The notes under the pieces are model-generated. The model saw nothing but the letters and a program-made list of their open reading frames with translations. It had not been told where the DNA came from and searched no databases. The position numbers were made by a program, and so were the translations under genes. From the NCBI GenBank assembly GCA_963693305.1, contig OY855913.1, positions 3,169,001-3,233,000 on the forward strand: a DNA stretch of 64,000 bases. The letters run 5' to 3'. Shown one piece after another: positions 1 through 21,124 of the stretch (its first letter is position 1; each line of letters begins with the position of its first letter). The DNA is from Meandrina meandrites. Its lineage: Eukaryota > Cnidaria > Anthozoa > Scleractinia > Meandrinidae.

Positions 1-9782
<9,782 letters not shown>

Positions 9783-11810
9783 TTTCGGAGACCCGTCAAC
9801 TCCACAACATGGCGATGGAAAATGCGAGGGAGAACTCTTCTGTCACTGATGCGCCGACCAATCAGATCGCGCGCTGGGGAACAGTTGGTTTAGCTTGGAA
9901 TAATTGATCTTCAATTTGCGCATTCGTTCGATTTTGAATAATTCATTTTCGCCAAGACAGAAAAAATACCCAAGAAAATCTATTCCGAGAAATCTCCCTT
10001 AAAGAAATCTTCACTTCTCTGGATGAATATTCGCTCAGTGCAAAATACAGCTTTTTTTCAGAAGGAAAAGGTAAAAAGATCAAGAAATAGGTAATTGAAT
10101 TAGAAGAGCGACTAAAAATTTTTTGTCGATCAGTGAAAATCTGAACCACGCAACAAGATCGGGATTTACATAGGTTGTGGGGGCAGAAACTGTTCTTTAA
10201 ATTTTAATGCGTATATTGTCAATATCCCTTCGATGTGTTTGGCCCCCTAACAATGAAATCGACAGCCAAAAAGAGGTGTTTATTTGATAACGATAATAAA
10301 CTGCATGATTTCAGTGGTTCATTCTGCTCGGTAGCCATAGTAAAAATTTGCGTCACAAGGAGGAAAACTGATTTGCTTTTAACGTAAAAAGATTGTGGTG
10401 GCAGGTGATTTTATGAAAAGCTATTTATAACCTCCTGATGTAAGAAAATGTACAAAAAAGCGCGTGATTTTAATTTTAAGTTTATAGCTTCACTATTAAT
10501 ATCCCCAATACAACAAATCGAGCAACTTAAAAAAATCTATCTTCAGCAGTAATTTGCCGTGAAAATGTCCTAGTGCCAACTTGGATACGATAAACTTTAA
10601 CTGAAAGCAAAGTAAGAAGACAAGAGAATTTTATTGATAGAAATATATGTGTGTTTCTTTCTTCTACCACACGGTGGCATTAAAAGTCAATTTTCAATTA
10701 TCTTAAAATTTTATCATTGTTCGTTTACGCAATTGTTGCACGCTGATCGCGGCTTACCACACAGAAAGACACCATAAGTTTTACGATGAAAGAAGAAATG
10801 TTTAAAAGAAGCCAAGATGGTCCATGTGAAATGAAATCTGTGAAGCAAATAATACAATGAAATCTGCAATCAAAAGAATAATGTAAGTAGCATGTTACAT
10901 TACTTCCGACACGTTTCTTCCCAATCTGGATCGCTTCGGGGAGGGGGTCTTGTTTTTCCCGCAAGTACTCGAATTGTTGCCACAGTTCAGAGTTTTGAAG
11001 GTCTCATAATTAAATTTCGAGACCATATTGTACCGAGTCTGAGTGAGCAAAAATATTGGATCTAAAAACAGATTATTATTACAAAAATGATTACAAATTA
11101 TTCCTCAATTATTACAAAAAGAGCACAGAAAAGCATTTTGAGAGGAACAAGTGAGGTATAATAAGGTAATACTTTTAGGCATAATTTAATTAAAATATCA
11201 AAATATTATGCTATAGACGAGGGCGAAATGAAAAGAAAAGAAAAAAAAAGAAAAGTAAAGTAACATTGATTTTTCCACAGACCAAACCCAGTTTCTTTTG
11301 CCCAGCTACGTAAGCTTACACCCGTCCCAAGTACGAGATAGTTGTACCAGCACGGTTACTGTGAGCTATTGGGTTTATTTCTTGGCAAACTACCACCCTT
11401 ATTGACCTTATTTCAATGGACGAGAGCATTTTAAATATTCAGACTTGATGGAAAGTCTACGTTGAATACAGTATAAGAACTTATCAGTAAGCTAGAGGCA
11501 TGAAAAAAAAGTGGGAAGATGAATTGATGATATATAGACCATGATATGGAATTTAAAGAAATGCATCGGTAGAGTAATAAGCTTACATGAAGTAAACACG
11601 ACATCGACATAAAATTAGTTAAACAATGTAGGTTAAAGTTCCAACGATTATAAACCTAAAATATAAACCTGTTTAAATTTGATCAAAATGTATTGTATTA
11701 GTTCATAGTCAAAAGCTGATAGCAAAAAAAGAAAACAACGAACTACGACATTAAATCAAAGGCCCTTTGGGCTGTCTCGTGTCAGTCAAAAAGGGATTAG
11801 AATATACTTT
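9783..11810. other. Upstream region of the ferlin gene; no gene seen
   Basis: AT-rich sequence 5' of the ferlin start codon. It should contain the promoter and 5' UTR. I find no convincing TATA box, CpG-rich core or coding exon; the open frames here are short and lack splice-consistent partners. Confidence 0.5.
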
Positions 11811-11814
11811 ATTA

Positions 11815-12117
11815 TTATAAAAGTAAATGTTTTGCTAGGTCGCAAAAAGCTTGTATGTTATTTACGCTTGCAATATTTACAGGGAGTTCATTAAAGACTT
11901 TCGCGCCACTAAAAAAATAGGTTTTCTTAGAACATTTACCATATCCGGGGATAGGGAAAGCAGAGACGGGGGAACATTTTGCTGGGATAATATTTAGTCT
12001 TCTTTTTCCATACGCGGGAAATAAAAATGGCGAACAGGCGGGAAAACAAAATGACAGAGTCCTCTCTATTTCCGACGCAAACTGAACGCAAGAGGAATTG
12101 AGCGTTACTCGAAGCAC
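11815..12117 (-). pseudogene. C-terminal tail of a non-LTR retrotransposon reverse transcriptase
   Basis: The last ~42 residues of this minus-strand frame read GKCSKKTYFFSGAKVFNEL followed by PVNIASVNNIQAF. This resembles the conserved end of Jockey/CR1/L2-type ORF2 proteins (RTF.YSGAK.WNSLP…S..FK). The upstream part of the frame is repeat-derived and not RT-like, so this is a 5'-truncated copy. The stop is followed by a short ATAAT-rich stretch, as at retrotransposon 3' ends. The family name is inferred. Confidence 0.6.
11966..12075. repeat. Dispersed direct repeat, copy 1
   Basis: Segment starting GGGGGAACATTTTGCT and containing GGGAAATAAAAATGGCGAAC and GTCCTCTCTATTT. It recurs at 12972-13160 with an internal expansion of the AAAACAAAATGACA motif. 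The copies flank about 900 bp of AT-rich DNA without genes. Confidence 0.7.
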
Positions 12118-12971
12118 TCGTCCCCCACTTCACCTCCTTGCGCCAACGTTTTGCGAAGTTTTCCATTTCTTTTGTTATTTATTGCCCGTTTTTAACGATC
12201 AAAGAACAATATCAAAAAATAGAGTATTTCATACATGTTTCTTGTGACGAAAACGCTGAAAATAGAAATGCCGATATGTTTGTAACGAACGTTTTACACA
12301 TACCCAGGCAAATAGCATTCCCAAGGTAAATAGCACCAAGGTAAACTCACCGCGGGAATACGTTACCGACGTGTTTGCGGTCACACACTTAACACTTTAC
12401 CAAGGTCAATTTTTCATACTGTTTTCGGCGCGAAATGCGAAAATGGGCAATACGAGGGTGCTTTCTTAGCATCATCTCGCTTTTATTATTTATACTGTTT
12501 CGACAGTCCTCTACTGCTTTGTTATGTCAGTATTTCAGACAGCGAAGAAATAGAAGGCGAAGACTCCGTTTATATAAATCTCTTTGTTGGATTTTTCTAA
12601 ACCTTGAGATGAAATCGAAATACATATAAGAAAACGCACTAGTAGATCTTCCTTGACTAGTGTTGTATTTAAACGTCAAATTTCCACAAAAAATAGCATT
12701 TATATTACTTACAAATCAGCAAGCCATCAAGCCATGATTCTAAGAAAGACCACGTTTTTGCTGCCTTGAACACGCAAAGTTGACCTCAGGAAATCTAAAC
12801 CTCACGCCATCATATTTAATTTCAAATTCTCTGTTTATTTTATTTGCTTATCTTTGAGGTTTGCCTCACGATTGGTCATTTTATCTTGGGGTACTTGGAA
12901 AACCTACCTATTTGCCTCGGTAACTTTCATGGGCGATTCTTTTGTTCTTTTTCACACCGCCATAAATTTAC

Positions 12972-13160
12972 CTTGGGGGAACATTTTGCTGAGATAATTT
13001 TTAGTCATTTTTTTTTCATAAGCGGGAAATAAAAATGGCGAACAGGCCATGAAAATGACAAAACACCCGGGAAAACAAAATTACAAAGCACGCGGAAAAA
13101 CAAAATGACACAGCACATATTATTTATGATATTTACCAAAAAAACGTCCTCTCTATTTGT
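12972..13160. repeat. Dispersed direct repeat, copy 2
   Basis: Same family as 11966-12075 and same orientation. The GGGAAAACAAAATGACA part is present three times with variation. The two copies may be the ends of one larger element, whose boundaries I cannot define. Confidence 0.65.
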
Positions 13161-13487
13161 GAGTTTCCCGAGGTAAAGAGCCCTTTTACCATGTTAAAAG
13201 GACGATGTGTAACCGCAACTATATAAATTTGAAACACTACACTATTAACCTATTCCGTACTTGAAACCCTACACCGCTACACAGATCAAGCAATTTGTTC
13301 CAGTCAAATTTTGTTAATTACATTTTATGCAGTTACGAAAAAACTTTCCGTAAAGATTCTCAAAATCCCGCTCAGGCTCTTTCTTGAAATTCCTGCTTCC
13401 CGCTCCTGTTTGCAGCTCCCATCCCGGCCGAATATCACCACATCTTCTTATCTGGGTTACTTAACGTGAGGTCTGTCTTTGACCTTG

Positions 13488-15851
13488 TTAAAGGGCAACT
13501 CTTGGGAAATTTACCCCGATTTTTTTATTTTTTCTTTAAGTTGTTTATAGCACACAGGAATCTTTAGAAGGTAAAATTTTAAAGATATCGGCCAAAATGA
13601 ATTTACTACGAATTTTCTTTTACGCCAATTTGGCGGCCATTTTGAAAACGTTCGGATTTTGGTACATCACGTGATGCTACGTCACAGGTGTGGAAGGCAG
13701 ATTTGCTTTTGCATGCTTCTGATAAGAGGAAAACACGCCAAGCGTCTCTTTATAAATGAGAATGACAAGGAGAGAGACCCTATGCTGTTCAATGATGTCC
13801 AAGATAAAAAAGGTAGTGCTTCAGTGCTTAAATATGAAAGGAAATAAACTTAAAAAGAGTAAATCATGTGTCGTGAAACGAAACAAATCCGTCAGATTGA
13901 TCGGCCTTCTAAGGTCAGCAAATGTACATAGCTTTATAATACGATGCATCCTCTCTTGCACCATATCGTGATAAAGATGCCTTTTGTCTGGAGTAGATAG
14001 TAAATTGAAAAGGGTCTGCGAGTGCTGACTCCCATAATTTGTCAGAAATCTCTTCATTTATGAGCAGGAATACTGAGCCTCTATATGTCCTATATGTAAG
14101 CGAAATCCACGCGTTCGGAAACAGACCGATATATTTTGATTCTGTTGTTGAGAAATTTGTCGCTACCCTCAGATTTCTCCTGCTGTTAATTGGCAAAATA
14201 GAATGCAATTCCCACCAGCAAATGTAGTGTTTCTTTGAAGTATATGCCTTCGAAAGGCGCGCGTGATTTGCGTGCAGGTCAGTACTGCGCAATAAGAAGC
14301 CACTACCCCGCGCGCTAGCAGAGGCGCTCTCGCGGGATATAAAATTATACGAAGAAATGGGGAATCAAATATAAAACAATATCCGGATAACTAAGAGAAG
14401 AAGTGTTGCGTGAAGTACTTATTCTGTGATTCCTTTTGAGAAACAATTGTTGAAAATTAGCAACCGTGTGTAGCATAAAACCCGGGTATGAAAGCGTGTC
14501 ACGCTCTTTCCCTTCACCACTCCCTAGCCTGACCACGAAACAGTTTCGTGTGCAGATTCGAGCAGATGTCAGTTGACGAGATAACTAAAGGAAAACATGC
14601 CAAATGTTGTAAGACACGAAGAGCGCAACGACCATTTCAAATGCAAACCATGAATTAAAACGCAAGCAAACGCGAAAGTAATAAGGAGCCAAACACAGCA
14701 CAATTTTCGATTTTCGTGGGGGTTCTTTTCGCAAAAAGATAAGAAATTGCAAAATAAAAAGATGACAACTTAATTATACCGATAAATATAAAATCACGCA
14801 GGTCGTGTAATAGTCCCGGTGGCAGTAATCAGTTTACAAAATCATTCTCAGTACAGTTTTACGCATACAAGCACGAACAACCTTGAACAAAGTTTCCTCG
14901 AGGCAAGTTGTTTCAACTACAGAAAGCGCAAACTCCCTTCTCCCAACAAAAGAAGTGAAGAGCCCCAGCAGAGTTTTGTCCACATTTAACTGCAAGCCTG
15001 AGTATGTTCAAGATAAAATCTGCCGCAGAATTTCGGATAGTCTAGTTTCGGTAGCTGGCATTTCGCCGGCAGAATTCTTCGTTTTCGAGCAGAATTTAGA
15101 AAAATCGGTAACACAAAAGAGACAAAGAATTTAACTTGCGTTTCTGTATTTGCAAGCTTTCAAACGCACAAGATAGATAGTGTACATTAGGCTGAAGCTC
15201 AAAAGGTCAAAACCTGTTGTGATAAACATGAGCAAAAATATTTGAAGACCGAATATAAACAACAAAATGCAGCAAACAGTTTGGTTGTATAAAAGCATGT
15301 TTAATTAAGCTTCTCGCGTACATGCAAATAAAAACAAGGCTTTACAGGTTTGTCTTAGCTCACAAACAACTGGCCGAGGTAATAGAGAAAGAAACTGTAC
15401 ATTTAGGACTTCAATTCACTCACCATTCGTCGCCGTCGGCGGTGAGGAGGTTCGATATTTTACTCCCTTTCTCTGTCTCGCTGTTTTTTCCCTGGAGGCT
15501 CAAAACGCCAGGGTTGAAATACCATAGAAGGTTCTTAATTATCCCCTGACATATCCCCTCCTATAGCTCTCTAAAAATCAGTGGAGTCGCTAGCAGAAGT
15601 TGAGCTCTCACTGCAAGAATTTGAGTCAGCCATGTTCGTGACTTGTTGCGGTTCCACACCTGTGACGTATCACATCTCGTGATCATAATCGAAGCATCCA
15701 TGGCGAAATGTCACGTAAAATACGAAGTTTTACGTTAAAATTAACCGGTAAAAAAGCTTCTGAATTCAATTTTTTTGCTTCCTGTGTAATTTTGGAAACA
15801 TTCGGAAGCTTTTACTGAAATATAGTTTTCTAGCCATGAGTTGCCCTTTAA
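13488..15851. mobile_element. 2.36-kb TTAA-bounded element with long degenerate inverted termini
   Basis: The left edge reads TTAA then AGGGCAACTC; the right edge reads GAGTTGCCCT then TTAA, so the termini are inverted and flanked by TTAA, the target duplication typical of piggyBac-type transposons. Similarity of the termini continues inward for about 200 bp (TACGTCACAGGTGTGG near 13677-13692 and its complement near 15655). No transposase is recognised inside. On the minus strand near 15630 a short frame starts MADSNSCSESSTSASD, and further in comes QPWRFEPP, which resembles the PYxFEP motif of P2X7-C-terminus-like proteins, but it is broken by stops. It may be a non-autonomous element that captured host sequence. 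Confidence 0.55.
14883..15134 (+). CDS. Unrecognised ORF inside the TTAA element
   Basis: 83 codons rich in Ser, Lys and Val (SSRQVVSTTESANS, QNLEKSVTQKRQRI). I recognise no domain and see no convincing splice sites. It may be a remnant of the element's cargo or chance. Confidence 0.2.
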   Translation: MNKVSSRQVVSTTESANSLLPTKEVKSPSRVLSTFNCKPEYVQDKICRRISDSLVSVAGISPAEFFVFEQNLEKSVTQKRQRI

Positions 15852-16614
15852 CTTTTGAGATGTTTGTAAGATAAATCAAGCTTAAGGCTTTTTTTAGCCC
15901 CCTAATGCAGCTGACTTAAAATAATTTTATCTCGGCGTACTGATAAACATTTCTCGATGATCACCAATTCTACTGGCAAGAAGCATGCCATCGCCTCAGT
16001 CTTCAGTTGCAAGTGATGTCGAAGTACTTGCTACGGCAAACACAAAACGAAAAAACCTCGCGTTAAGTCTGCTGACAGGACTGAGAAAGAAACGCACGAA
16101 CTTCTTGAAGCGTGGGCCCCCAAATTCAGTAAGCTGTGGGGAGTTTCACAAAGAAAAAAATAAAAATGTGGAACTATTTCTATTCTTCGTATAAAGAAAG
16201 GTGTCCAGAAAGCCAGAGAATGCTACAGCAGGTGAAGAAACGGCAGCAGAATCTAGAGTACGAGTGAACTCAAGAAGCTCAGGCAGCGATCTCGCTCGAC
16301 TGTGGAAGATGGAATTCAGAAAATTAAAGAAGACTTCCCCTATTTCAACATCCTGAGTAAAGAAAGGCGAAAAAAGTACGACTCCAGATTGGCATACAGA
16401 GTTCTTTTATTGAAATGTGTGAAAAGAGTATGGAACAGGACAACGCAAGATTTGAACGATCAGCTGAAATGTTCCGTGACGCCCAGAGCAGGCAAATGGA
16501 ACAAACAAACGCCATAGTTGACATTTTTAAAGATTTAGCATCAAAATAATTGTCTTTATCTAATCGTTTATCTTCTGTTATTAAAACGATACATACAATT
16601 GTTGTGCAAAACTC
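15433..16614. repeat. 1.18-kb tandem duplication, copy 1
   Basis: The segment from GTCGGCGGTGAGGAGG to GTGCAAAACTCAC is repeated immediately afterwards at 16615-17797, with only a few substitutions and small indels (for example near 15885 against 17066). It contains the right end of the TTAA element and a decayed Myb/SANT-like ORF. Confidence 0.95.
15985..16549 (+). pseudogene. Decayed Myb/SANT-like (PIF/Harbinger accessory) ORF, copy 1
   Basis: The frame opens with MPSPQSSVASDVEVLA. After a frameshift it reads TEKETHELLEAWAPKFSKLW, then KMWNYFYSSYKERCPESQRM, then after a stop and shift SMEQDNARFERSAEMF and IVDIFKDLASK ending in TAA at about 16549. The ETHELLEAW…W spacing and the charged C-terminal coiled segment resemble the Myb/SANT-like DNA-binding proteins encoded beside Harbinger transposases. 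At least one stop and two frameshifts make it non-functional. The neighbouring transposase remnant on the opposite strand supports the assignment. Confidence 0.55.
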
Positions 16615-17797
16615 ACGTCGGCGGTGAGGAGGTTCCGGATATTTTACTCCCTTTCTCTGTCTCGCCGTTTCTTCCCTGGAGGCTCAAAACGCCAGGGTTG
16701 AAATACCATAGAAGGTTCTTAATTATCCCCTGACATATCCCCTCCTATAGCTCTCTAAAAATCAGTGGAGTCGCTAGCAGAAGTTGAGCTCTCACTGCAA
16801 GAATTTGAGTCAGCCATGTTCGTGACTTGTTGCGGTTCCACACCTGTGACGTATCACATCTCGTGATCATAATCGAAGCATCCATGGCGAAATGTCACGT
16901 AAAATACGAAGTTTTACGTTAAAATTAACCGGTAAAAAAGCTTCTGAATTCAATTTTTTTGCTTCCTGTGTAATTTTGGAAACATTCGGAAGCTTTTACT
17001 GAAATATAGTTTTCTAGCCAAGAGTTGCCCTTCAACTTTTGAGATGTTTGTAAGATAATTCAAGCAAGCTTTTTTTAGCCCCCTAACGCAGCTGACTTAA
17101 AATGATTTTATCTCGGCGTACTGATAAACATTTCTCGATGATCACCAATTCTACTGGCAAGAAGCATGCCATCGCCTCAGTCTTCAGTTGCAAGTGATGT
17201 CGAAGTACTTGCTACGGCAAACACAAAACGAAAAAACCTCGCGTTAAGTCTGCTGACAGGACTGAGAAAGAAACGCACGAACTTCTTGAAGCGTGGGCCC
17301 CCAAATTCAGTAAGCTGTGGGGAGTTTCACAAAGAAAAAAATAAAAATGTGGAACTATTTCTATTCTTCGTATAAAGAAAGGTGTCCAGAAAGCCAGAGA
17401 ATGCTACAGCAGGTGAAGAAACGGCAGCAGAATCTAGAGTACGAGTGAACTCAAGAAGCTCAGGCAGCGATCTCGCTCGACTGTGGAAGATGGAATTCAG
17501 AAAATTAAAGAAGACTTCCCCTATTTCAACATCCTGAGTAAAGAAAGGCGAGAAAGTATGACTCCAGATTGGCATACAGGGTTCTTTTTATTGAAATGTG
17601 TGAAAAGAGTATGGAACAGGACAACGCAAGATTTGAACGATCAGCTGAAATGTTCCGTGACGCCCAGAGCAGGCAAATGGAACAAACAAACGCCATAGTT
17701 GACATTTTTAAAGATTTAGCATCAAAATAATTGTCTTTATCTAATCGTTTATCTTCTGTTATTGAAACGATACATACAATTGTTGTGCAAAACTCAC
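16615..17797. repeat. 1.18-kb tandem duplication, copy 2
   Basis: Near-identical second copy in direct orientation. Its right end falls inside the PIF/Harbinger transposase remnant, so the original unduplicated transposon sequence continues to the right. The junction shares ACTCACGT with the outer boundary. Confidence 0.95.
17166..17730 (+). pseudogene. Decayed Myb/SANT-like ORF, copy 2
   Basis: Same reading and essentially the same breaks as the copy at 15985, so the main lesions predate the tandem duplication. Small differences near 17550-17590 alter the local frame again. Confidence 0.55.
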
Positions 17798-18110
17798 GTA
17801 GCAATCATAGTCTTTTTTAGGATGCTCGTTTTTTGTCCAACCTTTTTCAACGACATTCTCCAATGAACTTTCAACATGCCAAATGCTCGTTCCACTACAG
17901 ATCGTAGCGCACCGACCTTTAGATTTTAAACTTTCTCCGCTCCTGAGTCAGGCGTCCTCTGTCCGGGTGGGGTTTCACTAGCCAGTTCCTTTGTGAATAG
18001 GCACTGTCGCCAGCTAAAAGGGGCCTTATTTCTGTTCCAATTATATTGCCTGTTGGACCACTAAGAATTTGCGTTCGCTGCAAGTTCATAAATCAAACAC
18101 TCTCTCCTAA
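17740..18110 (-). pseudogene. PIF/Harbinger transposase C-terminal fragment (DDE_Tnp_4 type)
   Basis: On the minus strand the sequence reads QILSGPTGNIIGTEIRPLL, then AGDSAYSQRNWLVKPHPD and GRLTQERRKF. After a frameshift it continues VGALRSVVERAFGMLKVHW, then MIAT and VLHNNC. GDSAY with xVVERAFGxLKxxWR, followed by the VLHN motif, is characteristic of Harbinger nucleases: the Asp and Glu are catalytic positions in that family. The N-terminal part with the first catalytic Asp is absent. It converges on the Myb/SANT-like ORFs, as in other Harbinger elements. Confidence 0.8.
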
Positions 18111-18507
18111 TTGTCTCAACCATTCCATTTAAAAAATGTACAAAAATTTCACCTAATAAAACTGCTCAAATTTAATACATCTCTTTCACTGCTTTACATT
18201 CTACGCCGCGATTTTCCCTTAAATTCAAGTTCAATTCTGTTCAACTAAAAAGCCATTTATAATAAACACTCCCAACCGACAAACGATTACAATGAACCAG
18301 CAGAAAAGCAAAAAACTTTCAATGCAGCAATATTTTTGAACTCCTACTTATAAACAAAAATTATTTGTTCTTTCACAACACGCACAAAATCCGGCGGCCT
18401 CACAAAGCAAATCTTGACATGGCGGGAAAAATATTGACATGGCGGGAAAATTCCGCGGCCTCACAAAGCAAACGCGCATGGAATGCACCTTCTCCCCCTC
18501 GCATATT

Positions 18508-18542
18508 CTCGTGTCGTCATGACAACGTCATGACGACACGAG
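18508..18542. repeat. Perfect 16-bp palindrome arms with 3-nt loop
   Basis: CTCGTGTCGTCATGAC, AAC, then the exact inverse complement. It lies at the edge of the SINE-like composite that follows. Confidence 0.9.
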
Positions 18543-19095
18543 ACAAAAAGGAAAAAGGAGATCAGAAAAAACCACCAGAATATCCTAAGAAAAAAGAAAA
18601 TAAATCAAAAAGGAATTTCTGGGGAGGATTTGCTCGGCCCCCAAGCCTGATCGAGAGTAAATTCTTGGTCTTAGAGTCAAATTTCCACCCGGGGAGAAGT
18701 TATTCGGCCCCCAAGCCAGTTGTAGAATAACTCTTATAGTGTGATTCGAACCCTCGACCTCTGATGACGTCGTTGTTCTCGCTGCGCGCCGCGATAACCA
18801 CTCGGCCACCTCTGAAATCCCTTGGGAATATTAGCATATTTAGTCGCTGTGATAAGTTTGCTAATAAGGGAGTTCTGACTGAGAGTGCGCACTTTTCTAG
18901 TCCCGCTAAAATGGGCTGAAAACAGCAAATTTAGACTTTCATTAGGTGGAAATGTGCTTTGCAACAATCAAGATTTTGCAAAGATTTGAAATCCCGTGAT
19001 TTTTCGCTGCAGTTAACTTAGTTCAAGCCTGACAAACTGCGCATCCCACAAGTCTTGGATGTTGTCGGAGAACAAAACATGTTTGACCCAACCAT
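18541..19095 (-). mobile_element. tRNA-like SINE composite, minus-oriented copy
   Basis: Reverse-complement match of the element at 41145-41930. Around 18740-18812 the minus strand carries a Pol III-type A box TGGCCGAGTGG and a B box GGTTCGAATC, as in a Leu/Ser-type tRNA-derived head. The downstream part has CTTGGGGGCCGAATAACTTC and CCCCAGAAATTCC modules. The other side (18830-19095) is also conserved between the two copies, so the repeat is larger than a simple SINE. Confidence 0.75.
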
Positions 19096-19199
19096 TTAGG
19101 CCGTGACTATAAAAGTCAACATGCCCCTGATGCGCGATCACTGTGTAGGTCTTGAGGTCGAGTAATTCCTTGGTCTTAAAAACCTCCACTCTTCTATTG

Positions 19200-20448
19200 C
19201 ATGTGGGTTTCGACTGTTGAGTCTGTTTCTTTGCAATTTAAAACAATTCCAAAATTAACTTGTAGGAATAAAAGTGACCCATCATTGCATTGTCGACAAT
19301 GTATCGCAGAAGTTGGCATTTGTCATTTAGTCTTCGTTGATATCAGTGCTGGTGATTATTTAAAGAAAAATGTAAAAGTTTGCAAAACATACATTTATTA
19401 ATTTGTTGGCTTTCTTGGCATCTTGGCTAAAATGAGATTTGCACACACCATCTGCCATTATTGATAAAATAATGCACAAAGTTCAAAATTTTCCAATAAA
19501 TTTGTGAAGAGAACTTAATACTGTACATTGAATTTTTCAGTTGAAAAGTGGAGGTGGGGGAGCGGGGAGGGGAGGGGGGGGGGGGGAGGGAGAGGGAGAG
19601 GAGAGGCTCCACTAAATCAACCAACGGAAAAATATAGTCGGACGGCTGAAGCAGAGCGTGGCGGAAATCCAACAAGTTATTTTTCAAATATATTCTTCGT
19701 GATTCCGTCTTTCCAACTTTTTTGAGCGGTCAAAATGATTGCATAAAAAGAATATTCGCTCTTTCTTGTGATGTCATTATGGTAAAAAAAGGAATGAATG
19801 TTGCAATTCTAAACACGAGGGCATATTTGCAAATGGAAACGAGCGCTAATTAAATTGAGTGAATTCTTTGTAAAGGCGCTAAGTACACTCTCTACTGTAA
19901 AGGGATTATACGGTCCATTGCTTCAAGCGAAAAGTGACAACTTGCATGTTGCACCCCTCGGTGAAAAAACACTGAAAAAAAGTAAAATACGTTTCTCTAG
20001 AAGGTCGGAAAATTTTCTCCCTGTGCTTTGTTGCGCTGTATTTTGAATATTCTTTAATGTAAAACCTAAATATAGTTCCTTGGCTCAGTAAAGAAGGTAT
20101 CCATGATAAATTACCTATTGTAGTGTCCCTTAGCAACTAGTCATGTGAAAAATTGCAAAACAATCGCGGTGACAATGGAGTCGTGCCATGAAGCCAGGCT
20201 ATTATTTCACTCAGCGATATTTTACTGTGTAAACAATCAAACAAAATACTTGTGATGCTTGGTGTAAATGACTCTTCCAAAGAGCCGAGAAGAAGGTAAT
20301 TTTTGGTAAATGAAATGTGGACACTTCGACGCGACGTGCTTTAGTATAACGGTTTGATGCGGTTGATACGACACTGATGTAATAACAGGCTTAACGCACG
20401 ACTGGGCGATCGAAATTATTTGCTGGGATAACGGAGAAACGACTGCCG
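19200..20448. other. No gene seen
   Basis: AT-rich sequence with one purine-rich tract (about 19547-19605, GGGAGGGG-type). Short frames only. It presumably contains the promoter of the ORF at 20449. Confidence 0.45.
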
Positions 20449-21021
20449 ATGGACTCCACAAAAATTTATTTAACTGCAATGCAAAATCAACCAAGTGGGA
20501 TGGCGACAAGAACTAGACACTCTGCTTGGCCTATGATCATTTCTAAACGATCAGAAATGCAACGTCCTAAGTCAGTCTGTATCCTACCAATGTATCACAT
20601 GAAGAGCGATGTTGGTTCAATTTCTACTCGGGTTTCAAAGGCACTTCAGTATACACAAGATAAGAAAGGCTACATCTTCACCAGAATGCCACAGCAAAGG
20701 CTATCTGTGGCAAATATAAATATGAGCTCGCCTTCCAGATCTTCTTTACACACTGCTTCACGAAGTGCGTCGAGGTTAACACCGGAAGCGAGCTCGACTG
20801 GAATTCCATCCGGAGACTTCGACGGCTCCTCGAATATGTCAACTTTACGGAGTCAAACTACGGAAAGCGGTAGTATTTCGCTCGTTCCTGGAGTTTTTCA
20901 GAGCAAAAATCCGAGACCGAGGATTTTTGTTCGATATCGTCAATTATCGTCGGAGGAACGAGTGATAGAATGGCTTTACAAATCGTGTACCCATCCTGCT
21001 AAGACGCTGCCGCTGCTATGA
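20449..21021 (+). CDS. Intronless 190-codon ORF, function unknown
   Basis: A single open frame from an ATG in a good start context (GCCGATGG) to TGA. The product is basic and rich in Ser and Thr, with a disordered-looking middle (SSPSRSSLHTASRSASRL, TLRSQTTESGS) and a more ordered C-terminus (RPRIFVRYRQLSSEERVIEW). I recognise no domain, signal peptide or membrane segment. Its length in AT-rich DNA and its balanced codon use make it more likely real than chance. The downstream IFT52 gene is on the same strand but 2 kb away. It could also be one exon of a longer gene. Confidence 0.55.
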   Translation: MDSTKIYLTAMQNQPSGMATRTRHSAWPMIISKRSEMQRPKSVCILPMYHMKSDVGSISTRVSKALQYTQDKKGYIFTRMPQQRLSVANINMSSPSRSSLHTASRSASRLTPEASSTGIPSGDFDGSSNMSTLRSQTTESGSISLVPGVFQSKNPRPRIFVRYRQLSSEERVIEWLYKSCTHPAKTLPLL

Positions 21022-21124
21022 TATATGGCGTTACATGGAAGCTCAGTTCAAGCTATAAAATTTATTATTCCTCTTAATGAGTCTATGAGATAAAACTATA
21101 TCCATGAAATATCATGCAATACAT

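Noticed and set aside
13915..14292. 125-codon minus-strand frame
   Set aside because: No motif recognised, overlaps other equally long frames, and lies inside the TTAA element; chance or relic.
18735..18812. tRNA gene candidate on the minus strand (and 41424-41500 plus)
   Set aside because: A and B boxes are present, but the arms do not fold as a full tRNA and the sequence is part of a longer dispersed repeat.
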